From contig NZ_PDDM01000012.1 in the NCBI RefSeq assembly GCF_002914585.1, forward strand, positions 1 to 64,000: a DNA stretch of 64,000 bases, read 5' to 3'. Position 1 is the stretch's first letter. The number at the start of each line of letters is the position of its first letter. A program made the position numbers and the translations under genes. The stretch comes from Pseudanabaena sp. BC1403 (lineage in GTDB: Bacteria > Cyanobacteriota > Cyanobacteriia > Pseudanabaenales > Pseudanabaenaceae). This document shows positions 26,174 to 36,300 of the stretch, one piece after another. The notes under the pieces were generated by a model. It saw only the letters and a list, made by a program, of their open reading frames with translations, made no database searches and was not told where the DNA came from.

Positions 26174-27781
26174 ATGACTGTTGTTGCGATTGATTTTGGA
26201 ACTAGTAATACTGCGATCTCGATTCTTACAACGGACAGCGATCGCGATACTGCCGCACCAAAAACTTTGCATTTCGATAATATCTCTCATGGTTTTGAGA
26301 CAAACGAGGGAACGGCTTGGCTAGTGCCGAGTTTAGTCTATGCGCATGGTTCTGAGACGAATTATGGGGAATTTCTATTTGGAGAACAAGCGCGATCGCA
26401 ATATTTATTAGAAAATCAATCGAAGCGATTGTTCCAAGGATTTAAGCGAGATATTGTTGCTAGTTTTCGATCGCCTGCGCGTGAGATTGATGGCAAGCTT
26501 TATGATGCCGAAGCGATCGCGGAAATCTTCTTGACGGAATTATGGCAGCGCTTACTATTACAAGATATCCAACCAACGCAATTAATCTTTACAGTTCCCG
26601 TTGGCGCATTTGAGGCATATCTCAACTGGTTTAGTAACTTTGCTGAACGACTAAAAGTTCCTAACTTCCAAATTATCGATGAATCTACTGCTGCCGCTTT
26701 GGGCTACGCGATTACTCGACCAAATGCTCTGGTATTAGTGATTGATTTTGGTGGTGGTACGTTAGATTTGAGTTTAGTGCGGACTGCGCCGATCTCTAAT
26801 GCCACCACTCATAAACAAGTTGCTAAAGCTGAAGCGATCGCCAAATCTGATGCTTATATTGGTGGGATTGACATTGATCGATGGATTGCTGAGCATTTTT
26901 TGCGGCAATTAGGAATGACGCGATCGCAGGTTGGCGAAACTAGTTGGCTAAGTATTTTAGAAATAGCGGAACAAATCAAAATTAAATTGTCACTAGTTCA
27001 GGAAGTCAGGGCAATTTGGCTAGATACGAACATGATTTCTCACGAACTGCGGCTTAATCAAGATGAATTGACGGAAATCCTCGAACAAAATCAGATGCTT
27101 GAGCAGTTGCGCGAAGCTATTGATGAAGTTCTCACCATTGGTCTAAATCGGGGCATTAGCAAGGCGGCGATCGAGCAGATTCTATTAGTCGGTGGCAGTT
27201 GCCAGATTGTGGCAATTCAGCAATTGATCACTTCGTATTTCGGCAAATCTAAAGTCAAGTTTGGCAAACCATTTGAAGCAGTTGTTCATGGGGCTTTAGT
27301 TTTAGGTCAGGCGATCGCGATCGTAGATCATTTACGTCATAGCTATGCGATTCGCCTTTGGGAACCTTATCTGCATCAATATTCTTTCTATACATTGTTT
27401 GAGAAAGGCACAAAATATCCTTGTCAACGCAATGAGCCATTAATTTTGCAAGCCGCGATCGCAGGACAAACCGAAATTTGGCTGGATATCGGTGAGGTTG
27501 CTGATATTTCACAGGCTGAGGTTACCTATGATAACTTTGGACGTATGACTAGTAGCCAATTGCTGAAACAATCGGATTTTCGCTCACTAGCGGCAAGTAG
27601 TAAAAAATCGGATGGGGATCAAGTTTGTATTGCCAGACTAGATCCTTCAGGACAGTTAGGGGATGATCGCATTGCCGTTAATTTTGAAATCGATGATCGG
27701 CGTGTTTTGATGGCGAAAGTAAGAGATTTGCTGACGGATCAGGTACTGATTGATCATCAGGCGATCGCCAAACTAGAATGA
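26174..27781 (+). CDS. Hsp70-family ATPase (DnaK paralogue)
   Basis: A 535-residue Hsp70-like protein. Nucleotide-binding motifs: AIDFGTSNTAISI at the N-terminus (phosphate 1), LVIDFGGGTLDLSLV (phosphate 2), EQILLVGGSCQI (adenosine). The first 370 residues form the actin-like ATPase; the C-terminal 160 residues do not resemble the DnaK substrate lid and lack the EEVD or lid helices, so the client range is likely different. It is near the 27883 gene, but promoter arrangement is unclear. Similar short Hsp70 paralogues are common in cyanobacteria, with no known role. Confidence 0.85.
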   Translation: MTVVAIDFGTSNTAISILTTDSDRDTAAPKTLHFDNISHGFETNEGTAWLVPSLVYAHGSETNYGEFLFGEQARSQYLLENQSKRLFQGFKRDIVASFRSPAREIDGKLYDAEAIAEIFLTELWQRLLLQDIQPTQLIFTVPVGAFEAYLNWFSNFAERLKVPNFQIIDESTAAALGYAITRPNALVLVIDFGGGTLDLSLVRTAPISNATTHKQVAKAEAIAKSDAYIGGIDIDRWIAEHFLRQLGMTRSQVGETSWLSILEIAEQIKIKLSLVQEVRAIWLDTNMISHELRLNQDELTEILEQNQMLEQLREAIDEVLTIGLNRGISKAAIEQILLVGGSCQIVAIQQLITSYFGKSKVKFGKPFEAVVHGALVLGQAIAIVDHLRHSYAIRLWEPYLHQYSFYTLFEKGTKYPCQRNEPLILQAAIAGQTEIWLDIGEVADISQAEVTYDNFGRMTSSQLLKQSDFRSLAASSKKSDGDQVCIARLDPSGQLGDDRIAVNFEIDDRRVLMAKVRDLLTDQVLIDHQAIAKLE

Positions 27782-27882
27782 ATCTTTAAAAAATGACTTT
27801 AACCCTCTGAAATTTTGTAGAATCTAGAAAGGCATATTTATCCGTTCTGACTCAAACATTCAGTTGATAGTAGGCATCACTT

Positions 27883-28392
27883 GTGACTCACACACGCTCA
27901 AAACATTCTCGACTGATGATTGCTGTATTACCTGACGAATCTTCAGCTTTTGAAGCTTATCGCTTGCTTCAATGTCATGGCATCTCGCCAGAGCATCTTG
28001 CTCTGGTCGGCAAAGGTTACAGCAGCCCCGATAGTGTGGGCTTATTTAATCCCACTTATACCGCATGGCGCTATGCCAAACGAGGCATGTTTTGGGTAGG
28101 CGTAATTAGTACTGTCATGGGTGTGATCTTATATCTGATCTTCAGTATCAAATTGCCCAATCTTGAATGGCATCAGGCATTATTGACGATCGCCTCAACC
28201 TCTGGACTGATTGGGATTGTAATTGGTGGTTTGATTGGTACTTTATATGGATGGTTTTTTAAAAGCAGCTTGTCGATTTCCTGTCGAAGTTGTTTGGATC
28301 GTGGACAATACTTGCTCATGCTAGAAGGCTCCGAAACACTGACTCGGCGAGGGAGAGAAATTCTTGATGACTATACGGTGAAACCACGTTAA
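27883..28392 (+). CDS. Membrane protein with DUF1269/17M-like N-terminus
   Basis: A 169-residue protein whose GTG start at 27883 could be replaced by the Met at 27916. The N-terminus (LMIAVLPDESSAFEAYRLLQCHGI) resembles the small alpha/beta domain of general stress protein 17M or DUF1269-type proteins. Two membrane helices follow (about 69-90 and 100-126, the second glycine-rich: GLIGIVIGGLIGTLYGW), then a cytoplasmic tail. It lies 101 bp after the Hsp70 gene, possibly co-transcribed. Function unknown. Confidence 0.6.
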   Translation: MTHTRSKHSRLMIAVLPDESSAFEAYRLLQCHGISPEHLALVGKGYSSPDSVGLFNPTYTAWRYAKRGMFWVGVISTVMGVILYLIFSIKLPNLEWHQALLTIASTSGLIGIVIGGLIGTLYGWFFKSSLSISCRSCLDRGQYLLMLEGSETLTRRGREILDDYTVKPR

Positions 28393-28452
28393 TTTTTCTT
28401 GAAAGCTTAGCAATTTTCATGGTAAACTCTTGCGGAAATGAGTTTTTAAGCC

Positions 28453-31400
28453 ATGTCTAATGCGAAAACTATTTTGATAGTGGATGACGATAAAAATGAT
28501 CGTTTACTATTTCGTCAATATATTGAGTGTGATCTCGATAATAGCTATCGTATTTTAGAAGCTGAAACTCTTACGCAAGGATTAGAGTTATGGCGATCGC
28601 AAAAGCCTGATGCTACATTGGTTGATATTGGTTTGCCTGATGGCAATGGCATAGTCTTAGTTGAGACTATGCGAGACCATGCTCAGAGTAATAACATTGA
28701 ACAGGCGTTAGATCTCAAACTTCCAGTCATCATGCTTACTGGAAGTGAAGACGCAAGAAATGCTGTGAGCAAGATGCGTTTGGGAGCGTATGAATATTTG
28801 ATTAAAAATGATATTACCCAATATTCATTACAACAGAGTATCCGTAGTTTACTTGAATACTTTACTCTAGCTCGTCAACTAGAGCGGGTTTGCAGAGGTA
28901 AAGAGCTAGTTTCGCAAATAGCTCTAAATATTCGTCAGTTTATTAATCTAGAAGACATTTGTCAGTCTGTAGTTCAGGAAATCAGTAAATTTCTCCAAAC
29001 CGATCGCACGCTTATTTATAAATTTGATGAGGATATGAGCCGTAGAATTATTGCTGAAGCAGTAGTTCCGCCTTTTCCTGCTTGTTTAGACTTTGGGGGT
29101 GAGGATCTCTGTGCCCATCTTTCTGAAGAGCAGTTGAACGAATGTCTAGATGGCAAGATTTTTGCCAATTCTGATATACATAGTGCTGATTTTTTAGAAT
29201 GCCATGTGCAAATGTTGGATGGCTTTCAGGTTCAGGCAAATGTAATTGCACCAATTCTATTAGCTGTGCCTCTAAGTAATAGCTCAGCTTCTAATAACCA
29301 ATCAAATAATCAACTCAATAATCGCCAGAACACTCAAACTTTATGGGGATTGCTAATTGTTCATCAATGTTCTAGAACCCGTGATTGGGAAGAAGATGAA
29401 ATTAAGTTGCTACAGCAATTATCGGTGCAATTAGCGATCGCAATTCAGCAAGCTGAAGTCTATCAAAATCCAAGTGGTTCTCTAGCACTACAAGTCCAAA
29501 ATAAGACTTCCGAGCTTCAAGCTAGTGAACATAAGTTGCGTTCAATATTAAATGGGATTCCAGACATTATCAACTTAATCAGTATAGATGGAACTTATCT
29601 TGAGTCAAAACAGGATAAACCTTCTTATGATTTCATTCCCGCTCATATTCATTCGATAGGGAAGAATATTGTCGATCTCCTACCATTAGAACTTGCGACA
29701 ACTCAAATCCAAGCAATTCAGCAGGCAGTCTCTTCTGGAGAAATGCTAACTATCGATCAAACTTATCAGACTAGCGACGGGCAGCACTATGAGGAAGTTC
29801 GAGTAGTCCCCATAGATAATAACGCCGCTGTTGTCGTTATCCGTGATAATACCGATCACCGTCGTGCTGAAGAGTCATTACGAGTAAGTGAGGAGAAACT
29901 CCAAAAAATAGCATTGTCATCACCAGTAATCATCGAAATTTTTGTACAACGCGCAGATGGCTCTGCTTATTTTGAATATTTAAGTCCAGCACATGAGGAG
30001 ATTCATGAGTTGAAAGTTACCCAAATTCTTCAAAATCCTCAACTTTTTTTCGAGCAGATTCACCCTGACGACATGGCAAATTTTTGGGAAGTTGTTGGCA
30101 CTAGTTTTGAGACATCATCAATCTTACGGCATGAATGGCGAATCATTACCCCATCAGGCAAGCTTAAATGGCTACGGTCTAATCTGCGCCCAGAGCGTCG
30201 TACAAATGGCGATACGGCTTGGTATGGGATTATCTCAGATATCAGCGATCGCAAACAGATAGAAATTAATCTTGAAAAAGAACTAATCCGTAATAAGGCA
30301 CTTTTGACTAATTCTTTTGATGGAATTCTGATCTTAGATGGTGAGGGAAATCTTGTTGAGTGCAATTCAAGTTTCGCAGCGATGCTTGGTTATTCTCTAG
30401 AAGAAACAACTAATCTCAGCATTTATGATATAGATGTGAAATGGACAAGAGAAGAATTAGAAAGGGGAATTCAAGAATTTAACCTTCAGTCAAAAAAAGT
30501 GCTGTTTGAAACTCAACATCGTAAAAAAGATGGATCGATATGTGACGTTGAGATTAGTGCCAATTCTGTTGATTGGGATAATAATATTTTCCAATTTTGC
30601 ATTTGCCGAGATATTACACAACGCAAACTAGCTGAAAAATCATTATTGGCCAGTATGCAGAGGGAGCAAACGCTCAACCAGTTTATTCAATTAATACGTA
30701 GTTCACTTGATTTAGAATTTGTATTTAACACTGCTACCAATGCGATCGCGAGTTTATTGAATTTAGAACAGGCAGCTATTATCCAATACATTGACGAGAA
30801 AAAAGTTTGGAAATATATTGCCATTTTTCAAGATAGACCAGAAACCAGTGACAGAATTGGATTTGAAATACCTGATCAAGACAACTCTTTTGCAACAAGA
30901 CTTAAAAACAAAGAGATTATCCAAATCAATGATACTGATGAGATCGAAGATGAGATCAATAGTGAATTAGCCAAAAACAAACCTGGTGCTTGGCTATTAA
31001 TCCCTATAATTGCAAACGAAAAAATTTGGGGGAGCTTTACGATCCGCAAAGTTCAGAAGCCATATATTTGGGGAGATGATGAGATTGTACTCGCCCAGAC
31101 GATCGCAAATCAACTTGCGATCGCAATCCAACATGTAAGTCTCTATCAACAATTACAACTAGAGCTAGCTGAACACAAACAAACAGAAATCGCTTTAGAG
31201 AAAGCTAAAGAACTAGCCGAAGCCGCCAATAAAGCTAAGAGTGAATTTCTTGCCAATATGAGTCATGAAATCCGTACCCCGATGAATGGAGTTCTCGGCA
31301 TGGCGCAACTGCTGGCTTCTACACCACTAAGAGATGAACAAAAGGATTTGGTGCAGATTATTTTGGATAGTGGAGATGCGCTGTTAACTGTAATCAATGA

Positions 31401-32445
31401 CATTCTGGATTTCTCAAAAATTGAATCTGGAAATCTCCAGCTAGAGCAGAAAGAATTTAACTTTGAAGATACGATCAATGCCGTTTGTAACCTCTTAAAT
31501 AAACAGGCTTTTGACAAAAATACTAATCTGCAATGTCACGTTAATAGTATGACCCCAACTACAGTAGTAGGCGATAGCTCACGACTGCGACAAATACTAA
31601 TTAACCTAATTGGTAATGCGATTAAGTTTACCGAACAAGGCTATATTTCCATCAGCTATGACCGTAAATTTATTACCGCTAATACCTACGAATTTAGATT
31701 CTCGATCACAGATACAGGGATTGGCATCGATCGCAATTGCATTGATAAACTGTTTAAACCCTTTACTCAAGCCGATGTCTCGATCAATCGTCAGTTTGGT
31801 GGGACTGGACTGGGATTAGCAATCTCGAAAAGACTTGTAGAACTCATGGGTGGAACGATCTGGGTAGAAAGCCGAGGTAATGTCGGTGGTAATCCTCCGT
31901 CAGATTGGGTAATCAGATCTAACGAGAATACTCAAGGCTCCACCTTCCATTTCACGATCGCTGTGCCAGTAATTGCCGCAATTTCAACAGTTAAAGCAAT
32001 TGATAATCTTGGTTCTGCTCTATCCAATGCAAATAAAATCAGCTTTGAGAAGTTCCCGATCAAAATTTTGATCGTGGAAGATAATATTCTCAATCAAAAA
32101 ATAGTTATCCTTATGTTGAAAAGACTAGGATGTAAAGCTGATACTGTTAACAATGGCAGTGAATGCATGGAGGTTATTGCCGATCAAGATTTTAATCTAG
32201 CCTATGACATCATATTCATGGATGTGCAGATGCCTGTAATGGATGGACTAACCGCAACTAGAGCAATTCGTCAAAGTTCATCGTTACGAACACAACCTTG
32301 GATTATTGCCCTGACGGCTGACGCTCTACCTGAAGATTATAAAGCTTGTATGAGCGCAGGAATGAATGACTATATGAGTAAACCCATCAATACCAAAGAT
32401 ATCGAGCGATCGCTATTAAAATATCTCAAAAATAATAAAAGCTAA
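28453..32445 (+). CDS. Large hybrid histidine kinase (REC-GAF-PAS3-GAF-HisKA-HATPase-REC)
   Basis: A soluble 1330-residue hybrid kinase. Order: receiver 1 (5-130, Asp58, Lys118), GAF (about 150-340), three PAS domains (about 355-470, 480-605, 610-730), a second GAF (about 740-900), a short coil, HisKA with His938 in SHEIRTP, HATPase with Asn1055 (NLIGNAIKFT) and DTGIGID, and a C-terminal receiver with Asp1257 (MDVQMP). The first GAF has a phytochrome-like layout with Cys250-His251 (ECHVQML) where cyanobacteriochromes bind a bilin, so a light-sensing role is possible. Phosphate would pass from His938 to Asp1257 and on to an unknown partner. Confidence 0.92.
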   Translation: MSNAKTILIVDDDKNDRLLFRQYIECDLDNSYRILEAETLTQGLELWRSQKPDATLVDIGLPDGNGIVLVETMRDHAQSNNIEQALDLKLPVIMLTGSEDARNAVSKMRLGAYEYLIKNDITQYSLQQSIRSLLEYFTLARQLERVCRGKELVSQIALNIRQFINLEDICQSVVQEISKFLQTDRTLIYKFDEDMSRRIIAEAVVPPFPACLDFGGEDLCAHLSEEQLNECLDGKIFANSDIHSADFLECHVQMLDGFQVQANVIAPILLAVPLSNSSASNNQSNNQLNNRQNTQTLWGLLIVHQCSRTRDWEEDEIKLLQQLSVQLAIAIQQAEVYQNPSGSLALQVQNKTSELQASEHKLRSILNGIPDIINLISIDGTYLESKQDKPSYDFIPAHIHSIGKNIVDLLPLELATTQIQAIQQAVSSGEMLTIDQTYQTSDGQHYEEVRVVPIDNNAAVVVIRDNTDHRRAEESLRVSEEKLQKIALSSPVIIEIFVQRADGSAYFEYLSPAHEEIHELKVTQILQNPQLFFEQIHPDDMANFWEVVGTSFETSSILRHEWRIITPSGKLKWLRSNLRPERRTNGDTAWYGIISDISDRKQIEINLEKELIRNKALLTNSFDGILILDGEGNLVECNSSFAAMLGYSLEETTNLSIYDIDVKWTREELERGIQEFNLQSKKVLFETQHRKKDGSICDVEISANSVDWDNNIFQFCICRDITQRKLAEKSLLASMQREQTLNQFIQLIRSSLDLEFVFNTATNAIASLLNLEQAAIIQYIDEKKVWKYIAIFQDRPETSDRIGFEIPDQDNSFATRLKNKEIIQINDTDEIEDEINSELAKNKPGAWLLIPIIANEKIWGSFTIRKVQKPYIWGDDEIVLAQTIANQLAIAIQHVSLYQQLQLELAEHKQTEIALEKAKELAEAANKAKSEFLANMSHEIRTPMNGVLGMAQLLASTPLRDEQKDLVQIILDSGDALLTVINDILDFSKIESGNLQLEQKEFNFEDTINAVCNLLNKQAFDKNTNLQCHVNSMTPTTVVGDSSRLRQILINLIGNAIKFTEQGYISISYDRKFITANTYEFRFSITDTGIGIDRNCIDKLFKPFTQADVSINRQFGGTGLGLAISKRLVELMGGTIWVESRGNVGGNPPSDWVIRSNENTQGSTFHFTIAVPVIAAISTVKAIDNLGSALSNANKISFEKFPIKILIVEDNILNQKIVILMLKRLGCKADTVNNGSECMEVIADQDFNLAYDIIFMDVQMPVMDGLTATRAIRQSSSLRTQPWIIALTADALPEDYKACMSAGMNDYMSKPINTKDIERSLLKYLKNNKS

Positions 32446-32487
32446 AACCCCAAAGAGGAAAAAGCCCACTTTTCCTCTTTGGGGTTT
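32445..32487. terminator. Hairpin between convergent kinase and permease genes
   Basis: Arms AAACCCCAAAGAGGAAAA (32445-32462) and its complement (32470-32487) start on the last base of the kinase stop codon and end inside the stop of the minus-strand permease (32486). Bidirectional terminator shape with 7-nt loop. Confidence 0.8.
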
Positions 32488-33451
32488 AGTCCTGATCAAA
32501 CACTTTTCCTAATGATGCAGGTGGCGTAGTTCTGACTGTATTTAATATCCCTTGTTTAAGCGATCGCGGCAATGCCGATATTAAGCGATCGAGCCATTCT
32601 CCTGAAGTCAGCGCCAACATCAAAATCATCAATACAAATGGAGCAGTATTAAATACCTGTGTCGGCACTTCAGGAATTGCACTCTGAGCGACGCTGGCTA
32701 AAGATTGCAAAATTCCAAATAGATAAGCTCCTAACGCTACACGCAGAGGATTCCAACCACCAAAAATGACGATCGCCAAGGCAATCCAGCCATAGCCTGC
32801 TGTGTGGCGGTGGCTCCATCCCGCTTTAAAATCTAACGAGAAAGCGGCTCCTGCGATCCCCATTAATGCACCACCAAGGAGAGTATAGATATAACGCATT
32901 TTAATTACATTAGTGCCTCTCGCGAAGGCAGCAGCTGGTTGTTCGCCCACTGTACGTAAGATTAAGCCACCTTGGGTACGATAGAAATAAAACCATGAAC
33001 CAAGAATTAAAATATAGCTGCTATAAACTAACAGATCGCTCTGAAATAGAAGTTTCCCCAAAACAGGAATGTTCTCTAAAATAGGGATTTTAAAACTCGG
33101 AACCGTAATTCCCTCGACTCTGACAACGGGATTGCCTAAAAAAGAAGATAAATCACTACACATCAGTGCCAATACAAATCCAATTGATACTTGAGATTGC
33201 TTGAGGGTAATTGCGCCAACTGCTACGACTAAAGCGATCGCAGCGCCAACTAGCGCCGCCGCCGCAAATCCTAAGAGCAGGCTATTCGAGAACTTCGCTA
33301 CCGCAAAGCCTGTCATCGCTGACATTAAGATCGTCCCTTCGGCAGATAGGTTAATCACGCCAGCCCGTTCAGTAATAGTTTCGCCAATGCTGGCAAAAAT
33401 CAGAGGTGTAGAAGTTGCGATCGCTGTAGCCAGAATTGTGATTATATCCAT
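32486..33451 (-). CDS. ABC transporter permease, nucleoside/BMP type (second permease)
   Basis: The 321-residue inner-membrane protein has the BPD_transp_2 pattern of the NupQ/YufQ permease: an N-terminal LIFASIGETITERAGVINLSAEG block (the EEG-like loop) and multiple helices. The ATPase-coupling region is AFARGTNVIKMRYIYTLLGGALMGIAGA, followed by GYGWIALAIVIFGGWNP. It is the last gene of the importer operon; the 146-bp gap to the preceding permease gene contains a GGGGG-rich palindrome (33481-33552). Confidence 0.9.
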   Translation of the reverse strand: MDIITILATAIATSTPLIFASIGETITERAGVINLSAEGTILMSAMTGFAVAKFSNSLLLGFAAAALVGAAIALVVAVGAITLKQSQVSIGFVLALMCSDLSSFLGNPVVRVEGITVPSFKIPILENIPVLGKLLFQSDLLVYSSYILILGSWFYFYRTQGGLILRTVGEQPAAAFARGTNVIKMRYIYTLLGGALMGIAGAAFSLDFKAGWSHRHTAGYGWIALAIVIFGGWNPLRVALGAYLFGILQSLASVAQSAIPEVPTQVFNTAPFVLMILMLALTSGEWLDRLISALPRSLKQGILNTVRTTPPASLGKVFDQD

Positions 33452-33480
33452 AGTTTTTATAGCGATAGTGACTAAGAGAA

Positions 33481-33552
33481 CCCCCTCTAACTCCCCCTTG
33501 CAAAGGGGGAGGATTTAAGTCTCCCCCCTTTGCAAGGGGGGATTAAGGGGGG
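33481..33552. repeat. CCCCCTTGCAAAGGGGG-type repeat in the importer operon
   Basis: Outer arms CCCCCT/AGGGGGG enclose two inner palindromes (CTCCCCCTTGCAAAGGGGGAG and CCCCCCTTTGCAAGGGGGG). A related element is at 36208-36294 and a differently cored one at 38675-38753. It lies between the two permease genes, so it would be transcribed and could form a strong mRNA hairpin inside the operon. Confidence 0.8.
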
Positions 33553-33597
33553 TAAGAACAGAAATTCATGCTAGATAGGAATCTTCTCGAACACGCA

Positions 33598-34677
33598 CTA
33601 AGAATGAGCGGGTTCTTTAGATAACTTTGCTAAACCTTCGCCAAGAATAGCGAATAGTAGCAATGCGCCTTGAATAATTCCAGAAAGTGAAGAATCTAAA
33701 TTTAGAGATAGAGGTAACTCTAGACTACCAACATTGAGAGAGCTAAATAGAAACGCGATCGGCAAAACCAAAAAGGGATTGTAATTAATCAGCATGACTA
33801 CTAGCAGCGCTAAAAATCCTAAATTGCTAGAAACATTGGGAATGAGCCGATGGAATACAGCGACTACCTGCAAAGAGCCAGCGATACCAGCTAATGCACC
33901 ACAGATGACAAAACTGCTCAGCATTTGCGCGATCGCAGGAATTCCCAATACATAGGCAGCTCGTAGATTATTACCCACCGCCTTTAGTTTTAAGCCAAAG
34001 TAAGTGGCTCTAATCACGATCGCAGTCACAATCAAGGCAACTATAGCGATCGCTAAGGCGATCGGACTAAAATCCGTATTGCCCACAGTAGGTAAAGCTA
34101 AAGCATCGCTAAATGGCTCAGTGCCACTCATCGAGGCAACTCCCGATCGCTTCCACGGGCCAAAGACTAGATAAAGAGCTAATCCCTGTGCGGTGAAGTT
34201 CATGCCCAAACCAGCAAAAATCTCGCTGACTTTGCCATAGATATTTAATAATCCTGTTAGTAAGCCCCATAAGCCACCGCCAACAATGCCAAATAATATG
34301 GCAAGCGTAATCGCGATCGCAGGGGAAAACCCTTCGGGAATAAGTCTGAGCAATAATGTCGAGGCGATCGCGCCTGCTGTAATTTGCCCTTCGATACCTA
34401 AGTTATATAAACCTGCGGTAAAGGTAAAAATCAAGCCACAGGAAGCAAGTAATAAAGGGCAAAGAGTAGAAATAACCCTAGCAAAGCGATCGCTACTGCC
34501 AAAAGCTCCATTCCACATACCCATCGCAACCTGAGGTGGTGAGCCACTTGATAGCAAGATCACCGCCGCAATGAACAATAGCGCCGCCACAAAAGCCCCA
34601 ATCCGAAAGTAGACAACTTTAGGGAATTTTTTGAGAATTTGAAAGTTTTGTGAGAAATTTTGTAAGGGACTATGCAA
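33598..34677 (-). CDS. ABC transporter permease, nucleoside/BMP type (first permease)
   Basis: A 359-residue NupP/YufP-like permease with eight or nine hydrophobic helices. Typical blocks: GLYNLGIEGQITAGAIAS near the N-terminal third, IFAGLGMNFTAQGLALYLVFGPW, and LKAVGNNLRAAYVLGIP (EAA-like coupling loop). The start overlaps the ATPase gene by 8 bp. With the neighbouring genes it makes a complete importer for nucleosides or related purines. Confidence 0.9.
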   Translation of the reverse strand: MHSPLQNFSQNFQILKKFPKVVYFRIGAFVAALLFIAAVILLSSGSPPQVAMGMWNGAFGSSDRFARVISTLCPLLLASCGLIFTFTAGLYNLGIEGQITAGAIASTLLLRLIPEGFSPAIAITLAILFGIVGGGLWGLLTGLLNIYGKVSEIFAGLGMNFTAQGLALYLVFGPWKRSGVASMSGTEPFSDALALPTVGNTDFSPIALAIAIVALIVTAIVIRATYFGLKLKAVGNNLRAAYVLGIPAIAQMLSSFVICGALAGIAGSLQVVAVFHRLIPNVSSNLGFLALLVVMLINYNPFLVLPIAFLFSSLNVGSLELPLSLNLDSSLSGIIQGALLLFAILGEGLAKLSKEPAHS

Positions 34678-36172
34678 ACTTTCCTCCGATCGCTTGACCT
34701 AGTTTATCGACTGTTAAAGTTTTCGCATCAATGAGCTGTGAGACCTTGCCGCCGCAAAATACGAGAATGCGATCGCTATATTGCAAAATCTCATCGAGAT
34801 CAGAAGATGTGAATAAAATCATCATTCCTTTTTCGCAACGCGCCATCATCTGTTTCCAAATCCATAGGGTCGATTCGATGTCTAATCCTCTGGTTAGCTG
34901 TTCCATTAATAGTAGATTTAAATGATCTGGCAAAAGTGATATTTGGGTGCGCTGCTGATTACCTCCCGATAATCTTTCAACCTTAGTAGAGGGTTTCCCA
35001 CGAATATTAAAAGTCTCAATCGCCTCATGTGCAAACTTGCGTGTATCCCGCCAATTGATTAAAAAGCCTGAATGCGATTGGCGCAACATGAAATGCTCAT
35101 GGATCGATAGACCTCGAATCAATCCATCCTGTAAGCGATCGGCTGGCAAATAGCCAATTCCTGCCTTCAGGAAATTACTATAGGCGCGATTAGTCATATC
35201 CACATCACTAATGCGAATCTTGCCAGCGTTCGGCTTCAGTAAACCAGCACAGGCTAGCAATAGCAATTGCTGTCCATTGCCTTCCAAGCCCGCCAGCCCG
35301 ATCACCTCGCCCGATTTAATCGTTAATTTGTCAATCTGCAAACTTAAGCGATCGCCATCAATCTGCAAGTCCTGAATTACTAAAGCGGGTTCCGTTTGCT
35401 GAATGTTGATCTCATGTTTTGCGGGTATGGCTAGCTCACGACCAAACATCATATCCACTAAAGACGATGCTAACTCATTAGATTCTCGACCTTTGACCTC
35501 AGCTTCACCAATCACCTTGCCCTGACGCATCACCATCAGGCGATCGCATAGCTCTTCTACATCTTCTAATTTATGCGAGACAAAAATGATGGATTTCCCG
35601 TCCGCAGCTAGTTGCTTGACCGCTGTAAATAAAGCAGTTTTTTGGGATGCCGAAATACCTGTAGTTGGCTCATCAAGGATTAAAGTCTTGACTCCAAGAG
35701 ACAAAAGCCGAAGTATTTCTAACTGCTGACGCTCTCCTACTGTGAGATTAGCTAGGCGATCGTTAGGAGGTAAGTCAAAGCCAAAAGTTGCGGATAGCTG
35801 CCGAAGTTCTCTAATTAAATCATTACGATTGCTGCTAGTTTTAGATCTTTTTTTGCCTAAAGTACTTCTCCCAGCCATGAAATTATCAAGTACCGACAGA
35901 GAAGGAAAGTCTAAAGGATCTTGATGCAGCATCCCAATTCCTGCGCAGATTGCATCCGCAGGAGTTTTAATGTCAACTTCCATTCCATCTAATACAATCT
36001 TGCCAGAGTCCTTAGTAATAAATCCACTCAGGACTTTAGATAAAGTGCTTTTCCCAGCACCATTTTCACCCAAGATGCCATAGACTGTTCCAGCCTCAAC
36101 AGTCATGGAAATGTCATGATTTGCCTTGACATTCCCAAAGGATTTATAAATATGGCTTAGTTCAACTTTCAT
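34670..36172 (-). CDS. ABC importer ATPase with two nucleotide-binding domains (NupO/YufO-like)
   Basis: The 500-residue protein has two ATPase domains. Domain 1 has an intact Walker A (GENGAGKST), signature LTVGERQQLEIL and LILDEPTTGIS. Domain 2 has a degenerate Walker A (GLEGNGQQLLL) but keeps LSGGNQQRTQIS; this asymmetry is normal for nucleoside and sugar importers of this class. The start at 36172 (MKVELSH) gives the usual N-terminus; an in-frame ATG six codons upstream is also possible. Its stop overlaps the first permease start by 8 bp. Confidence 0.92.
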   Translation of the reverse strand: MKVELSHIYKSFGNVKANHDISMTVEAGTVYGILGENGAGKSTLSKVLSGFITKDSGKIVLDGMEVDIKTPADAICAGIGMLHQDPLDFPSLSVLDNFMAGRSTLGKKRSKTSSNRNDLIRELRQLSATFGFDLPPNDRLANLTVGERQQLEILRLLSLGVKTLILDEPTTGISASQKTALFTAVKQLAADGKSIIFVSHKLEDVEELCDRLMVMRQGKVIGEAEVKGRESNELASSLVDMMFGRELAIPAKHEINIQQTEPALVIQDLQIDGDRLSLQIDKLTIKSGEVIGLAGLEGNGQQLLLLACAGLLKPNAGKIRISDVDMTNRAYSNFLKAGIGYLPADRLQDGLIRGLSIHEHFMLRQSHSGFLINWRDTRKFAHEAIETFNIRGKPSTKVERLSGGNQQRTQISLLPDHLNLLLMEQLTRGLDIESTLWIWKQMMARCEKGMMILFTSSDLDEILQYSDRILVFCGGKVSQLIDAKTLTVDKLGQAIGGKFA

Positions 36173-36207
36173 GTTTATCCCATAAGGCATTTTCTCTTGT
36201 AAAATTT

Positions 36208-36294
36208 ACCCCACCCTAGCCCTCCCCTTGCAAAGGGGAGGGAACAAGATTTCTAGTTTTCCCCCTTTGCAAGGGGGGAATTAAAGGGGGTGGT
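36208..36294. repeat. CCCTCCCCTTGCAAAGGGGAGGG-type repeat between BMP and ATPase genes
   Basis: Outer arms ACCCCACCCT/AGGGGGTGGT, with two inner palindromes (CCCTCCCCTTGCAAAGGGGAGGG and CCCCCTTTGCAAGGGGGG). Same architecture as 33481-33552. It separates the binding-protein gene from the ATPase gene and could attenuate or stabilise the mRNA, keeping the binding protein more abundant than the membrane parts. Confidence 0.8.
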
Positions 36295-36300
36295 TTACAT

